Source: Pelistega europaea
GTDB lineage: Bacteria > Pseudomonadota > Gammaproteobacteria > Burkholderiales > Burkholderiaceae_B
Length of the DNA: 64,000 nucleotides
Direction of reading: 5' to 3'
Assembly (NCBI RefSeq): GCF_013133775.1
Contig: NZ_JABGBO010000003.1
Span: 124,001-188,000, forward strand
Below, piece after piece: positions 8,474 to 18,700 of the stretch (the stretch's first letter is position 1; the number at the start of each line of letters is the position of its first letter). The notes under the pieces were generated by a model, which was not told the DNA's origin, searched no databases, and saw only the letters and a program-made list of their open reading frames with translations. A program made the translations under genes and the position numbers.

Positions 8474-10348
8474 CTAAACGGTTTTAACGACAGAATCTGC
8501 CTCAGCAGACACATTACCCTGCTGAGTCGCCACTAGCAAAGCATCATCCGACAAATCGTCTTGCATACCACCCAAATAAGCCTCAATAACAGCTGGATTT
8601 TGTTGAATTTCTGCAGGACTACCTTCTGCTAAAAAGGTACCAAAGTCCATCACCACAAGATGATTGGTCAGTTTCATCACAAAATCCATATCATGCTCTA
8701 CTAACAAAATACTCATGCCTTCATCACGCAAGGCACTTAACACCGCAGCTAAATCCTGCTTTTCACGATAACGCAAACCAGCTGCCACCTCATCCAGTAG
8801 CAATAGAGTAGGATCTAAAGCCAAAGCTCGTGCAATTTCCACGATGCGTTGTTTACCTAAAGCCAAATTACCAGCTTTCTCGAAAAGATAATCCCCCAAT
8901 CCTACGCGTTCACATTGGCGTTTGGCCTCTGCTAATAATTGTGCCTCACTCTTACGCTCTAAATGTAATAGACTACTTAAGACACCAGAATGGGCACGCA
9001 AATGCGCACCAAGTGCAACATTTTCTAATACGGTCATCTGAGGTAATAGCTGGACATGCTGGAAAGTACGACCAATTCCTAAAGATGCGATTTTGCGTGC
9101 AGATAAACCGGAAATCTTTTTCCCCATGAAGGTAATCTCACCCGATGTCAACGGCAATACACCTGTCACAAGGTTAAATGTTGTACTTTTGCCAGCTCCA
9201 TTAGGACCTATTAGACCCATAATTTGCCCCGCTTTCACCTCAAAACTTAAGTCATTAACTGCCACAAGACCACCGAATTGCTTGCGTATTTTAGAGACTT
9301 TAAGTACAGTTTCCCCTGTTTGAGGACGAGACCGTTGAGATAAATTACTTGCATTAGCAAAAGACACTAAAGCATTTGATGTTGCTGGTTTGGTTTCACC
9401 CAATAGACGATCGAACCACCGCATTAGAATAGGCCACAAACCATCTCTCGCATAGTGCAAAATCAAAATCATCATAATACCAAAGACCACCATCTCCACA
9501 TTGACTTTGGCATCAATAAATAAAGGAGTATAGACTTGAATTTGGTCACGCAAGACCACCACAAGAGCAGCCCCTAAGATTGCCCCCCAGATACTAACAG
9601 ATCCACCAATCACCGCCATAAAGAGGTATTCAATACCATAATTTAGGCCAAATGTACTTGGACTAACTGCTCGTTGTTCGTGGGCATATAACCATCCTGC
9701 AATGCTCGCCAATAAAGCGGCATATACAAAGGCAATCATTTTATAATGATGCGTATTGACTCCAAATGATTCTGCCATAGCAGCACCACTCTTAAGAGAA
9801 CGAATCGCACGTCCTGTTCTTGAATTAAGCAAGTTAAGACTCAAGAACATACTGAGTAACACAACACCCCAGATAAGAAAATAAATTGATCGTGCCTTGA
9901 GTAAAGATACGCCAAAAATCTCAATAGGCACAATCCCCGGAATACCATCATGTTTACCTAAAAATTCCATATTACCAAAGAGATAATAGAAAATAAGGCA
10001 CAACGCTATAGTCCCTAGAGGTAAGAAGTGACCCGACAACCGTAGGGTAATTTGCCCAAGCAAGTAGGAAATAACAAAAGCAATAGCCAAACCTGCTAAC
10101 AAACCAATCCAAGGAGAGTAACCCAAGGTAGTGCTTAAATAAGCAGTAGCATAAGCCCCCATCCCTACAAAAGCCGCTTGACCAAACGAAGTCATACCAG
10201 CCACACCTGTTAAAATTACAAGTCCCAACACAACTAAGGAAGCAATACCAATAGTATTCATCTGGTTCACCCAGAACTCTGGTGTTGCAGGGATAAGAGG
10301 AAGTGCAATCAATAAGACAAGAAGAATAACAATACAGAATTTACGCAT
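8474..10348 (-). CDS. fused LivM permease and LivG ATPase
   Basis: The 624-residue protein joins two subunits that are usually separate. Residues 1-320 form a LivM-type permease with about eight to ten membrane segments and the family motif GVAGMTSFGQAAFVG. After a linker of about 35 residues, the LivG-type ATPase follows with Walker A GPNGAGKST, the signature LALGKQRIVEIARAL, and Walker B LLLLDEVAAGL, where the usual DEP is DEV. The C-terminal tail of about 30 residues extends past the LivG EAYLGG end. One copy of each domain would still give the usual permease/ATPase stoichiometry with LivH and LivF. Such fusions are known in Burkholderiales. Confidence 0.93.
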   Translation of the reverse strand: MRKFCIVILLVLLIALPLIPATPEFWVNQMNTIGIASLVVLGLVILTGVAGMTSFGQAAFVGMGAYATAYLSTTLGYSPWIGLLAGLAIAFVISYLLGQITLRLSGHFLPLGTIALCLIFYYLFGNMEFLGKHDGIPGIVPIEIFGVSLLKARSIYFLIWGVVLLSMFLSLNLLNSRTGRAIRSLKSGAAMAESFGVNTHHYKMIAFVYAALLASIAGWLYAHEQRAVSPSTFGLNYGIEYLFMAVIGGSVSIWGAILGAALVVVLRDQIQVYTPLFIDAKVNVEMVVFGIMMILILHYARDGLWPILMRWFDRLLGETKPATSNALVSFANASNLSQRSRPQTGETVLKVSKIRKQFGGLVAVNDLSFEVKAGQIMGLIGPNGAGKSTTFNLVTGVLPLTSGEITFMGKKISGLSARKIASLGIGRTFQHVQLLPQMTVLENVALGAHLRAHSGVLSSLLHLERKSEAQLLAEAKRQCERVGLGDYLFEKAGNLALGKQRIVEIARALALDPTLLLLDEVAAGLRYREKQDLAAVLSALRDEGMSILLVEHDMDFVMKLTNHLVVMDFGTFLAEGSPAEIQQNPAVIEAYLGGMQDDLSDDALLVATQQGNVSAEADSVVKTV

Positions 10349-10351
10349 GAT

Positions 10352-11392
10352 TTACTCCTCATCCTCATGATGCGTGGTTGTCAAAGAACGCACCAACAGC
10401 ACTGGAATAATCAAGGTAAATACAATGACTTCTTTATAATCAGAAGCCCAGAATGTACTAAAGGCCTCAATAATACCGACACCTATTGCCCCAATAGCAG
10501 CAATAGGATAGCTAACCAACCCTCCAATAATCGCTCCTACAAACCCTTTAAGTCCAATCATGAAACCTGTTTCATAGGTGATTTGGATAAAAGACACCAA
10601 CATAATCCCTGCCAACACCCCTACAAAAGCAGTCAACCAGAAAGTTAAGTGTCCTGATAAAGAAGTACTAATCCCTACTAGACGTGCCCCGCGACGGTTC
10701 ACTGCGGTAGCCCTCAATGCCTTGCCTACTAGTGTAAAACCAAACAGAGCCCACAATCCAATGATTGTCAATAGCGTCATAGCAATCACAAATAAACTCT
10801 GATAACGCCATGTCAAACCAAACAAATCAAGCTCACCATCAAAAAACGGTTCAGAAACCAACCATCCTTCAGCACCGAACAACACTAAACCAGTACCAAC
10901 AAAAGCAAAATGTAGTGCAATAGACACAATCAATAAGGTCAATACACTCGCCTCTGCTACAGGTTCATAAACAAGGCGGTACACCATGGGCCCTAAAGGC
11001 ACTACCATCACCAATGTCAATAAGGCTTTCACCCAAAGATTTGGATTTTGTGCCAAAATCAATGGTATCGCATACATCACCAATAAGGGGAGTAATACAA
11101 AATACAACAAACTCTGCCAAAGCGGCAAACCATGTTTACCTCGAAGACGGAAATAGAGCTCTTTGAGAAAGATAATTCCACCTACAATAGGGAGCAAATA
11201 GATAGTTTGAGGAGTTTGCCCGCTTGCCATCATGGCAAAAGAAAGAGCCCCGAAAGAAACAAACTCACCTTGTGCGATGAAAATAATCCGAGTGACTGCA
11301 AATACCAACACCAACGCAACTGCCATCAGGGCATAAATCACGCCAGTCACCACACCGTCTTGTATCAGTATTTTGGCGATGGACCAATCCAT
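10352..11392 (-). CDS. livH: branched-chain amino acid ABC transporter permease LivH
   Basis: This inner-membrane permease subunit starts with the LivH-type sequence VVTGVIYALMAVALVL and has the motif TRIIFIAQGEFVSFGAL. With 346 residues it is longer than the usual 290 to 310. The extra length lies at about residues 70-130 and adds hydrophobic segments (LLYFVLLPLLVMYAIPLIL and ALLTLVMVVPLG). The permease-ATPase contact loop (GKALRATAVNRRGARLVGI) is intact. It precedes the livMG fusion by 3 bases, so translation is probably coupled. Confidence 0.92.
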   Translation of the reverse strand: MDWSIAKILIQDGVVTGVIYALMAVALVLVFAVTRIIFIAQGEFVSFGALSFAMMASGQTPQTIYLLPIVGGIIFLKELYFRLRGKHGLPLWQSLLYFVLLPLLVMYAIPLILAQNPNLWVKALLTLVMVVPLGPMVYRLVYEPVAEASVLTLLIVSIALHFAFVGTGLVLFGAEGWLVSEPFFDGELDLFGLTWRYQSLFVIAMTLLTIIGLWALFGFTLVGKALRATAVNRRGARLVGISTSLSGHLTFWLTAFVGVLAGIMLVSFIQITYETGFMIGLKGFVGAIIGGLVSYPIAAIGAIGVGIIEAFSTFWASDYKEVIVFTLIIPVLLVRSLTTTHHEDEE

Positions 11393-11482
11393 GAATAAAT
11401 CTCTAGAAAAAGCACCATGTGGGAATAGTCATTACAGTAGCTATCCCCACACAACAATTAAAATGTGAAAGAAAAGGCTATT

Positions 11483-12655
11483 TTACTTCAACAAATCAGG
11501 TTGATACACCCATTTGCCATCTTGAACCTTAACCATTACACGTGCTCTATCATCAAGACCTGCATGGTCAGTAGGAGACATAGTGAAAACACCATGCACG
11601 CCTACTGCATCTTTAACATTTTCAAGTGCATCACGCATAGCAGAGCGGAATGCCTCTGTACCCGGTTTAGCTCCAGTCTTCAAAGCTGCAGGTAAAGCTG
11701 CATTGATTAATACACCTGCATCCCACATATGACCACCAAAAGCATTTACGGAATTTTCACCAAACTTTGCTTCATATAGCTTGGTATAGGTCATACCCTC
11801 TTCTTTGAGAGGATGTCCATCTTCAAGCTGACGTGCCACCACTACTGCACCTACAGGTAGAATAATACCCTCGCAGGCTTTGCTGCATACACGCAAGAAG
11901 TCATTATTTGCTGAACCATGAGTGTGATAAACCTGTCCTTTAAAGCCTCGTTGCTTTAACTCACGTTGAGGTAAAGCACCTGGAGTACCGGCAGTAGCAA
12001 GCAATACAGCATCAGGTTTAGCTGCAATAACCTTCATCACTTGACCAGTCACACTGGTATCTGTACGTGCAAAACTCTCAGATGCTACAATACTAATGCC
12101 AGAGCCTTCTAATGCTGCTTTCATCTCTTTGAGCCAACCTTGACCATAAGCATCAGCAAAACCAATCACTCCTAGCTTTTTGATACCGGCTTTTAGCATT
12201 GCAGTCTTAAGTGCCTGTGCCATCAAACTGTCATTTTGAGCTGTTTTAAATGCCCAATGTTTGGCCCCCTCTGCAGGAGTTACGACTACTGCATTACCAT
12301 TAAGACTGATGAGAGGGGTCTTAGTTTCAGCGGCGACATCCACAAGCCCCAATGAAGCAGCGGTCACACTACTACCCACCATCACATCAATATTATTTTC
12401 AGAAATCAGTTTACGCATATTGCGAACAGCATTACCTGTATCTGTCGCATCATCTAACACAATATATTTAACTTCTACCCCATCTACCTTAGAGGGAATT
12501 ACTTCTGCAGTATTTTTTTCAGGAATACCTAGCGAAGCTGCTGGCCCTGTTGCGGAGACAGAGACCCCAACAGTTACCGTCTGTTGAGCCCAAACAGCAC
12601 TCATCAAAGCCATCATAGGTAAAATATTTAATGTACGCAAAGCAAATTTCTTCAT
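11483..12655 (-). CDS. livK: branched-chain amino acid ABC transporter substrate-binding protein
   Basis: The periplasmic binding protein has 390 residues and belongs to the type 1 Leu/Ile/Val-binding fold. A signal peptide is visible (MKKFALRTLNILPMMALMSAVWA, cut before QQT). The mature part starts VTVGVSVSATGPAASLG, the family's ligand-loop beginning. The ATG at 12655 was chosen because GGAGAG lies seven bases upstream; an upstream in-frame TTG would put this ribosome site inside the gene. It leads the liv operon and is separated from livH by 90 bases. The ligand cannot be told from the sequence. Confidence 0.92.
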   Translation of the reverse strand: MKKFALRTLNILPMMALMSAVWAQQTVTVGVSVSATGPAASLGIPEKNTAEVIPSKVDGVEVKYIVLDDATDTGNAVRNMRKLISENNIDVMVGSSVTAASLGLVDVAAETKTPLISLNGNAVVVTPAEGAKHWAFKTAQNDSLMAQALKTAMLKAGIKKLGVIGFADAYGQGWLKEMKAALEGSGISIVASESFARTDTSVTGQVMKVIAAKPDAVLLATAGTPGALPQRELKQRGFKGQVYHTHGSANNDFLRVCSKACEGIILPVGAVVVARQLEDGHPLKEEGMTYTKLYEAKFGENSVNAFGGHMWDAGVLINAALPAALKTGAKPGTEAFRSAMRDALENVKDAVGVHGVFTMSPTDHAGLDDRARVMVKVQDGKWVYQPDLLK

Positions 12656-12821
12656 TGTTCTCTCCAATATGAAAGTAGCAAAGGCTATACTATAGCCACT
12701 TTTTTATTTAAAACACAATGGATAAAAACACCTATTTTTTAGTGACATCGTGTTACCTTCTCTCTGTTCATATACCATTAGTGGTAAACTTGCCTCATCT
12801 CGTATCAAAATAGCAACACTT

Positions 12822-13367
12822 ATGAAAAAACTCTTATTTGACTTTTTCCCTCTGATTTTATTCTTTGTCGCCCTAAAATTTGGAGATATTTATGTTGCCA
12901 CCTCTGTTGCTGTTATAACCACCATAATTCAAGTTATTTGGCTCAAAATTACCCACCGCAAAATTGATGCCAGCACCTGGCTGAGCCTTATTGTTATTGT
13001 GGTTTTTGGGGGAGCTACACTATATTTGCACGACGAAACTTTTATTAAGTGGAAGCCCACCGTTTTGTACTGGTTATTTGCCTTAATTTTGCTTGGTGGC
13101 AGACTATTTAACAAAAACTTTATCCGACAATTAATGGGGCATCAACTCCAATTACCTGAAACGGCTTGGAACAAAATGAATACAAGTTGGGCACTTTTTT
13201 TCATAATTGTTGGTATCATTAACGTTTATGTAGCGTTCTCAGGACATTTCACAACTGAACAATGGGGAACGTTCAAAGTTTTTGGTATGACACTGCTTTT
13301 AGTGGTTTTTGCTGTAGGCCAATCTTTATGGTTAAGCAAACATATACAAGCTAACAATCAACAATGA
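12822..13367 (+). CDS. yciB: septation protein A / inner membrane protein YciB
   Basis: This integral membrane protein of 181 residues belongs to the YciB/IspZ family, which affects cell envelope synthesis and division in enterobacteria. It begins with the conserved MKKLLFDFFPLILFF. Five membrane segments are visible, and it has the conserved segment LLGGRLFNKNFIRQLMG with NTSWALFF after it. Upstream in-frame ATGs would add 24 residues that do not fit the family. It lies 27 bases before the parvulin gene. In many betaproteobacteria a bolA gene lies between the two; it is missing here. Confidence 0.92.
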   Translation: MKKLLFDFFPLILFFVALKFGDIYVATSVAVITTIIQVIWLKITHRKIDASTWLSLIVIVVFGGATLYLHDETFIKWKPTVLYWLFALILLGGRLFNKNFIRQLMGHQLQLPETAWNKMNTSWALFFIIVGIINVYVAFSGHFTTEQWGTFKVFGMTLLLVVFAVGQSLWLSKHIQANNQQ

Positions 13368-13394
13368 CATTATTCTTATAGAGGATTATCTAAT

Positions 13395-14171
13395 ATGAAA
13401 CGTTTATTTCTAGTTACTGCTCTTAGTGTTGCTTTACCTGCGATGGCTCAAAATGTAGCTTCTGTGAATGGTAAAAACATTACTAAATCTGAAGTAGATG
13501 CTTTTGCCAAAGTCCTACGTATTGAAAAGCCAACTGCAGACCAACAACGTGCTATTGTTAATGAACTTGTAAATCGTAGCGTTCTTTTACAAGAAGCATC
13601 TAAGCAAGGTATTGACAAAAAGGCTGATGTTAAATCTGCCATTGAAGATGCTCGTAAAACCATTCTAATCAACAGCCTTCTTCAAGACTGGGCAGACAAA
13701 AACAAAGTTCCTGATTCTGATTTGAAAAAAGCCTATGACGACATCGTTAAGAACCTTGCAGACAAACGCGAATACAAAGTTCGTCATATTCTTGTAAAAG
13801 ATGAATCTAAAGCAAAAGAAATCCTTGCTGATTTAAAAGCAAAGAAAGTTTCTTTCGCAGATGCAGCTAAACAAAACTCTATTGACTCAGGTGCGGCTAC
13901 CAATGGTGGTGAGCTTAACTGGCACAACCCTGAGGACTTTATCCCTGAATTTGCAAATGCCGTAAAAACAGCCAAAAAAGGGGAAGTTACTGATCCAGTA
14001 AAAACACAATTCGGTTATCACCTTATTGAAGTGGAAGACGAGCGTCCAGTAACCCCACCTACTTTTGAACAAGTAAAAGGGGCTATTGCTCGTGAACTCA
14101 CTCAACAAAAAATGGCTCAATACGTTGAATCTTTACGTAAAAAAGCAAAAGTTCAAATTTCTGACAAATAA
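13395..14171 (+). CDS. periplasmic peptidyl-prolyl isomerase, parvulin type
   Basis: The 258-residue protein has a signal peptide (MKRLFLVTALSVALPAMA, cut before QNV), an N-terminal SurA-like helical chaperone part, and a PpiC-type parvulin domain at about residues 130-225 (VRHILVKDESKA to FGYHLIEVEDERP). Such proteins help fold outer-membrane and periplasmic proteins. With two trimeric autotransporters in the window, client proteins are easy to imagine, but no direct link is visible. GAGG precedes the ATG. A strong terminator follows. Confidence 0.93.
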   Translation: MKRLFLVTALSVALPAMAQNVASVNGKNITKSEVDAFAKVLRIEKPTADQQRAIVNELVNRSVLLQEASKQGIDKKADVKSAIEDARKTILINSLLQDWADKNKVPDSDLKKAYDDIVKNLADKREYKVRHILVKDESKAKEILADLKAKKVSFADAAKQNSIDSGAATNGGELNWHNPEDFIPEFANAVKTAKKGEVTDPVKTQFGYHLIEVEDERPVTPPTFEQVKGAIARELTQQKMAQYVESLRKKAKVQISDK

Positions 14172-14208
14172 TTGTTAGTTTTTTCTACCTAACTATTCTT
14201 CCATCCGT

Positions 14209-14246
14209 AATCCCTCCCGAATCCAGGGGAGGGATTATCTTTATTA
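14209..14246 (+). terminator. rho-independent terminator after the parvulin gene
   Basis: A perfect 10-bp stem (AATCCCTCCC with GGGAGGGATT) with an 8-base loop is followed by the T-rich stretch ATCTTTATTATCTTT. It lies 37 bases past the stop codon. Confidence 0.85.
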
Positions 14247-14363
14247 TCTTTGCAAATAAGATACCCGTACTAACTGAGACTCCAAACCACCTTTCATTTT
14301 AGGTGCGTTCTGCATTGTCTTGGGCATAGCATTAATTAATCAAATCATTCCACTGACTTCTTT

Positions 14364-14475
14364 CTTTTGCTAGGAGAGGAAGGACTGGGTTTTATAGTGT
14401 CTTACTTAACGAGACTTACTTTTACTAGAAGAAGAAGGACAGGATTTTTATAGTGTTTTACTTAACGAGACTTAC
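14364..14475 (+). repeat. imperfect tandem repeat of 56/57 bases
   Basis: Two adjacent copies (14364-14419 and 14419-14475) agree at about 85 percent of positions. Both end in TACTTAACGAGACTTAC. They lie just outside the left end of the IS481-type element. No gene is visible in 14247-14499. Confidence 0.7.
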
Positions 14476-14502
14476 CTGTTCGCTCGTTTACGGAAAGTGT
14501 GT

Positions 14503-14527
14503 AACTTAAAACATTTTCTGACAATAA
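14503..14527 (+). repeat. left terminal inverted repeat of the IS
   Basis: This 25-base repeat begins AACTTAAAACATTTTCTG. It pairs with 15585-15609 in inverted orientation with six mismatches. Confidence 0.65.
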
Positions 14528-14582
14528 TTCGGCGATTTTACCATAATTTTTAGAAGTTTATCTCTGAGAATAGCCAAATGTA

Positions 14583-15527
14583 TTATGCAAGACCCATGCG
14601 TACTTTGAGGTCTTCTGTCATAAATGGTTCCATCCGAACTTTTAAGCGTTCAAACGGGGTTTGGTAGCCCAAGCTAGCATGAGGTCTAAAGAAGTTATAA
14701 AAGTTTTCCCACTCGCTAAGTAGTGCGTCCAAATCCTTATCATTGGTATAGCTAATTAATTGATAAAACTCCTCTTTATCAGTACGGTGTGAACGCTCCA
14801 CTTTTCCGTTTAGATGAGGGCTCATAGCACGGATATAGCGATGGTTAATGCCTATATCATGGAGATGCCAATGGAATTTAGTGTTGAACTCATGCCCATT
14901 ATCTGTCTGTACAGTATGGATTCTAAAAGGAAACTTCGCCACAACATAGTTAATAAAATCAATAGCATTTGCTTGATTATGGCGGTCGTAGATTTTAAGC
15001 GCTCGGATACGCGTTGCATCATCGATAGCCGTATACTGGTAGCGACGTACTAGACGCCCCTTTGGGTCTCTCAAGGTAACGAATTTAACATCCACCTGCA
15101 CATGATGACCAGGAACCTTTTTTTCATAGCGAAGAACAGGCCTTTTAGAGCGTTTACGCATATTTTTAGGTAAACGGTTTAAACCATGTCTTAGCAATAC
15201 TTGATAGACCCCACTAGGAGATATTTTTAGATCATAGTACGTCTTTAAGTACCAGCTAATCTTCTTGTCTCCCAGGCAGAACTTCTGTCGCACCTCAATA
15301 ACTTTGTCCACAATATGTTGCGGTGCCCTGAGCTTAGGATTCTCTGGACATGGTTTACTGTTAATTAACCCCTTCTCTCCCTTCTTTTTATAGTTCTGCA
15401 TCCAACGATAAAAAGTGTCCCTTGATATACCAAAGTACCTGCATGTAAAAGATACATTGCCACATTGCTTAGCGTGTTCAAAAACTTTTAATTTATGTGC
15501 TATCTCTCGTTCTGCTTTAGTACTCAT
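14583..15527 (-). CDS. IS481-family transposase
   Basis: This DDE transposase has 314 residues and looks intact. The N-terminus has a helix-turn-helix (GNVSFTCRYFGISRDTFYRWM, split in two parts). The integrase core follows with Asp146 (VQVDVKF), Asp209 (QTDNGHEF) and Glu244 (GKVERSHRTD). The last two are 35 residues apart, the classic D-35-E spacing. AGGAG precedes the ATG. The intact frame, catalytic triad and recognisable ends suggest that the element may still be able to move. Confidence 0.93.
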   Translation of the reverse strand: MSTKAEREIAHKLKVFEHAKQCGNVSFTCRYFGISRDTFYRWMQNYKKKGEKGLINSKPCPENPKLRAPQHIVDKVIEVRQKFCLGDKKISWYLKTYYDLKISPSGVYQVLLRHGLNRLPKNMRKRSKRPVLRYEKKVPGHHVQVDVKFVTLRDPKGRLVRRYQYTAIDDATRIRALKIYDRHNQANAIDFINYVVAKFPFRIHTVQTDNGHEFNTKFHWHLHDIGINHRYIRAMSPHLNGKVERSHRTDKEEFYQLISYTNDKDLDALLSEWENFYNFFRPHASLGYQTPFERLKVRMEPFMTEDLKVRMGLA

Positions 15528-15584
15528 AGACGTTCTCCTTCATTCTTAAACAAGTATAACCAGTCATTGAAATCTTTTTAAGGT

Positions 15585-15609
15585 TTATTGTCGGTAGAGG
15601 TCTTAATTT
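15585..15609 (-). repeat. right terminal inverted repeat of the IS
   Basis: Read inward on the minus strand, it begins AAATTAAGACCTCTACCG and continues GACAATAA. It matches the left end at 19 of 25 positions. Confidence 0.65.
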
Positions 15610-15721
15610 CTATACCTTGTTTCTATTTTGTAGAAATTTTTTTAAGTTACGCATTCCGTTTCTTTTTTATAGTTGTGCTCAAAATGGGATGGGTAAATTT
15701 TCTTTTTTGAGAGAGTTCATC

Positions 15722-18700
15722 ATGATGAAAAAAACGACTTTAGCATTGGCTTTCGCAGCCATTTTTACACCTCCAACCTTTGCTCAAGACGCACAACCTA
15801 ATATTGTCAATATCACGATTAACAATGTTGGAGATGATTCGGGACTAGAAATGGGGACTGGCTCACGGGCAAGAGGCCAAGGCTCTATTGCAACCGGGAA
15901 AAATTCTGTTGCATTAGGTAAAAATGCTGTAGCTACAGGTGGTAATGAAGACAAAGATTCCATCACCCAGAAACTCGCAGAAAACAAGCAAAAGCTAGAG
16001 GAGATTGCCACAGCCGAAGCCAATACTAACCGTTTGCTTGATGAATTACAAAACATCCGTAAAATTGAAGCAGATGTCATCGAGGCTGGTGAACGAGTAA
16101 AACAAGTGCTCTTAGCGAAGCAATCAGCGTACAACGTATGGCAAGATAAGCTCAAAACGTACAACGATACTGTCGCAGGGTCAGCACAATTTTTTAAAGA
16201 CACTCAAGCAAAGATTGATGACCTAAACAGTCGCTTAACGGGTGTAAGCCGTATTGGTAATGTTGATATCCGCTCCGACGAGGGGCTAACTAATGCTGCC
16301 ACACAACTTAAATCCATCGCGGAACAAGGCACAACATTGAATTTAAGCGTTGATTTTTATAAAGACTATGTGAGTTCATATTATAAAGCTCTGGGGGATT
16401 TAAGAGAAGCTAAAGAGAAACAGCAACTGTATAACCCTACCGGCAATTTCGGCTTCGGAGTGAGCGGTATTCAGCAAAAATTATTCAGTTCGACGTCAAG
16501 CATAGAATACGACAGATTTTGGGAGGATTTTGTGGGAACTGCTGAACACCCGTATTTGAATTTGAAAAATATTTCACTCGACTGGGTAGGTGTGCAAGGG
16601 ACGGCAATTAGTAATCAAGGAATAATTTCTATAAATAGTTCTCCTTCTTCGATTCGGAAGATAACAGAACAAGACTCAGTTTTATTTTTACCACGCATTG
16701 ATGTTCAACGTGATGCAATATCTGAATCCACATACCAAAAAGTACAGGCTTACTGGCAACAAATCTGGGACGCTGTTCCTAATGCTATTGGAACTGTTAA
16801 AAATTCTTTGATGACAGAAACAGATATAAAAAATCTTGAAAATGAAGCATATCAGAATTTACTTAGATACAAAAGAGACCTTGATACGGTGTATTATCAA
16901 GGAAAGTATGAAGAAACTAGAGAGACTACCTGGTTAGATAGAAAAGCTAGTGTCGGTAATGAAATGAATGAAGTACTTAAGAATTATCCTGTTACATACG
17001 GTCATCTAGCAATGTTTAGCGACTTCTCCAAACTCTTGAAAGAAAAATATAACGCTTGGGAAAAAGAAAACATCACCGATGTTGAAGAAAAAAATCGCAT
17101 CACCACAGCAACACTCACAAGCGAATTAGAAAAAGCACTAGGCATTAACAAAAATGCGATTGCTGAAAAAGAAGCAGAGATTGCTCGCTTAAAGACGGCA
17201 GCAGACCAAGCGAAATCTACATACGACAATACCAATCCCAGTGCAGCGGACTTAGCACTATCCCAGCGCTATGAAGAAATCATGCGACAACTCACCGCAA
17301 AAGCCAATGAACTCAAGTCTGAACAAGATAGATTACAAGCATTGCGTGACGCTTTAACATTGCATGACTTAACTAACGTCGGTGAAAATGCCTACGCCAT
17401 CGGCACTAATGCCTTAGCGACTGGCACTAACTCACTGGCGATTGGTACAGATACCATCGTGACAGGTGAAAACTCCATCGCTATGGGTAAAGGGTCTGTC
17501 GTAACGGGTACTAACTCGATTGCGATTGGGACAGGGCATAATGTATTAGGCCATAATTCTGGGGCGTTCGGGGACCCAGATTATATCTATGGAAATGGTT
17601 CTTATGCGTTTGGTAATAACAATACTATAGGCGAAGCAACGAACCCACATAACTCAGGCAACAATACTTTTGTGCTTGGGTCTAATGTTGTCACCAAAGC
17701 GAACAATGCCGTTATCCTCGGTGCTGATAGCGCGGATGGTGGCGACAATACAGTATCAGTTGGCTCAGAAACAAAACAACGTAAGATTGTCTATGTGGCT
17801 GATGGTGGCATCAGTTCAAACAGTAAAGACGCCATCAATGGCAGTCAACTACATGACTTATTAGAGAATGCTACCAACATTAACGTGACAAACTGGAAAG
17901 CCAAACTAGGCGTCAGTTCGACAGGTACCACAGGAGGCAGTACTACAGGAGACAGTACCACAGCGTTAAATGACAAAGCTAACACCACCCTGAATAACAT
18001 TACCACTGAGGGAGAAACAGTGATTAAGAACCTTGCCAAAGGAGCTGTAAAAGTCGTCAATGGGACAAATACCACCGTCACCGAAGGTAGTGATGGTGAT
18101 GCAAAAACCTACGCGGTGAATGTCTCTAATGAGGCAATTAAAGGAGCGGTCCAACAAGACCTAGACAGTAAAGCCAACAAGGATGCAAGTAACCTTGTGT
18201 CATCGGACGTGCAAAAATGGCAAGAGAAGTTGGGCAACGGAATCAATGCTCAAGGCGACAAAGGCTTAATTACGGGTGATACATTGTACACAGCTATTCA
18301 CAGCATTCAAGCAAATGTGACTGTAGATAATCTTGCTAGCGATGTAGCTCAGCACTTAGGTGGTGGCGCTACTGCGGTAGATGGTCGTGTCACTGCCCCA
18401 ACCTACTCTATTACTGATGTACAGACAGGACAAACAGCAGTTTATAACAGTGTAGGTGGTGCATTGCAAGCACTTGACAACAATACGAGGGCTATTACTG
18501 CTCAAATCGACAAAATGGGCGGAGATATTCAATCATTGCGCAGTGATGTTCAAACATTACGCAAAGACGCCTTTGCTGGTACAGCATCCGCAATGGCTAT
18601 TGCTGGATTAGGTCAATCAACACAACCGGGTAAAACTTCTGTAAGTATGTCAGGTTCTACTTATCGTGGACAAAATGCATATGCATTTGGGGTATCACGA

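Larger units (their letters stand above)
14500..15612 (-). mobile_element. IS481-family insertion sequence
   Basis: The element is about 1.1 kb and holds one transposase gene. Its ends are marked by imperfect 25-bp terminal inverted repeats at 14503-14527 and 15585-15609, which match at 19 of 25 positions and share GACAATAA at their inner ends. I placed the left boundary at a TGT, as usual in this family. No clear target duplication is visible, so the exact ends are uncertain or the insertion is old. It sits about 110 bases upstream of the adhesin start. Confidence 0.75.

Noticed and set aside
15617-15721. 35-residue extension of the large adhesin
   Set aside because: The extension would hide the signal peptide, and GAGAGAG precedes the later ATG pair.
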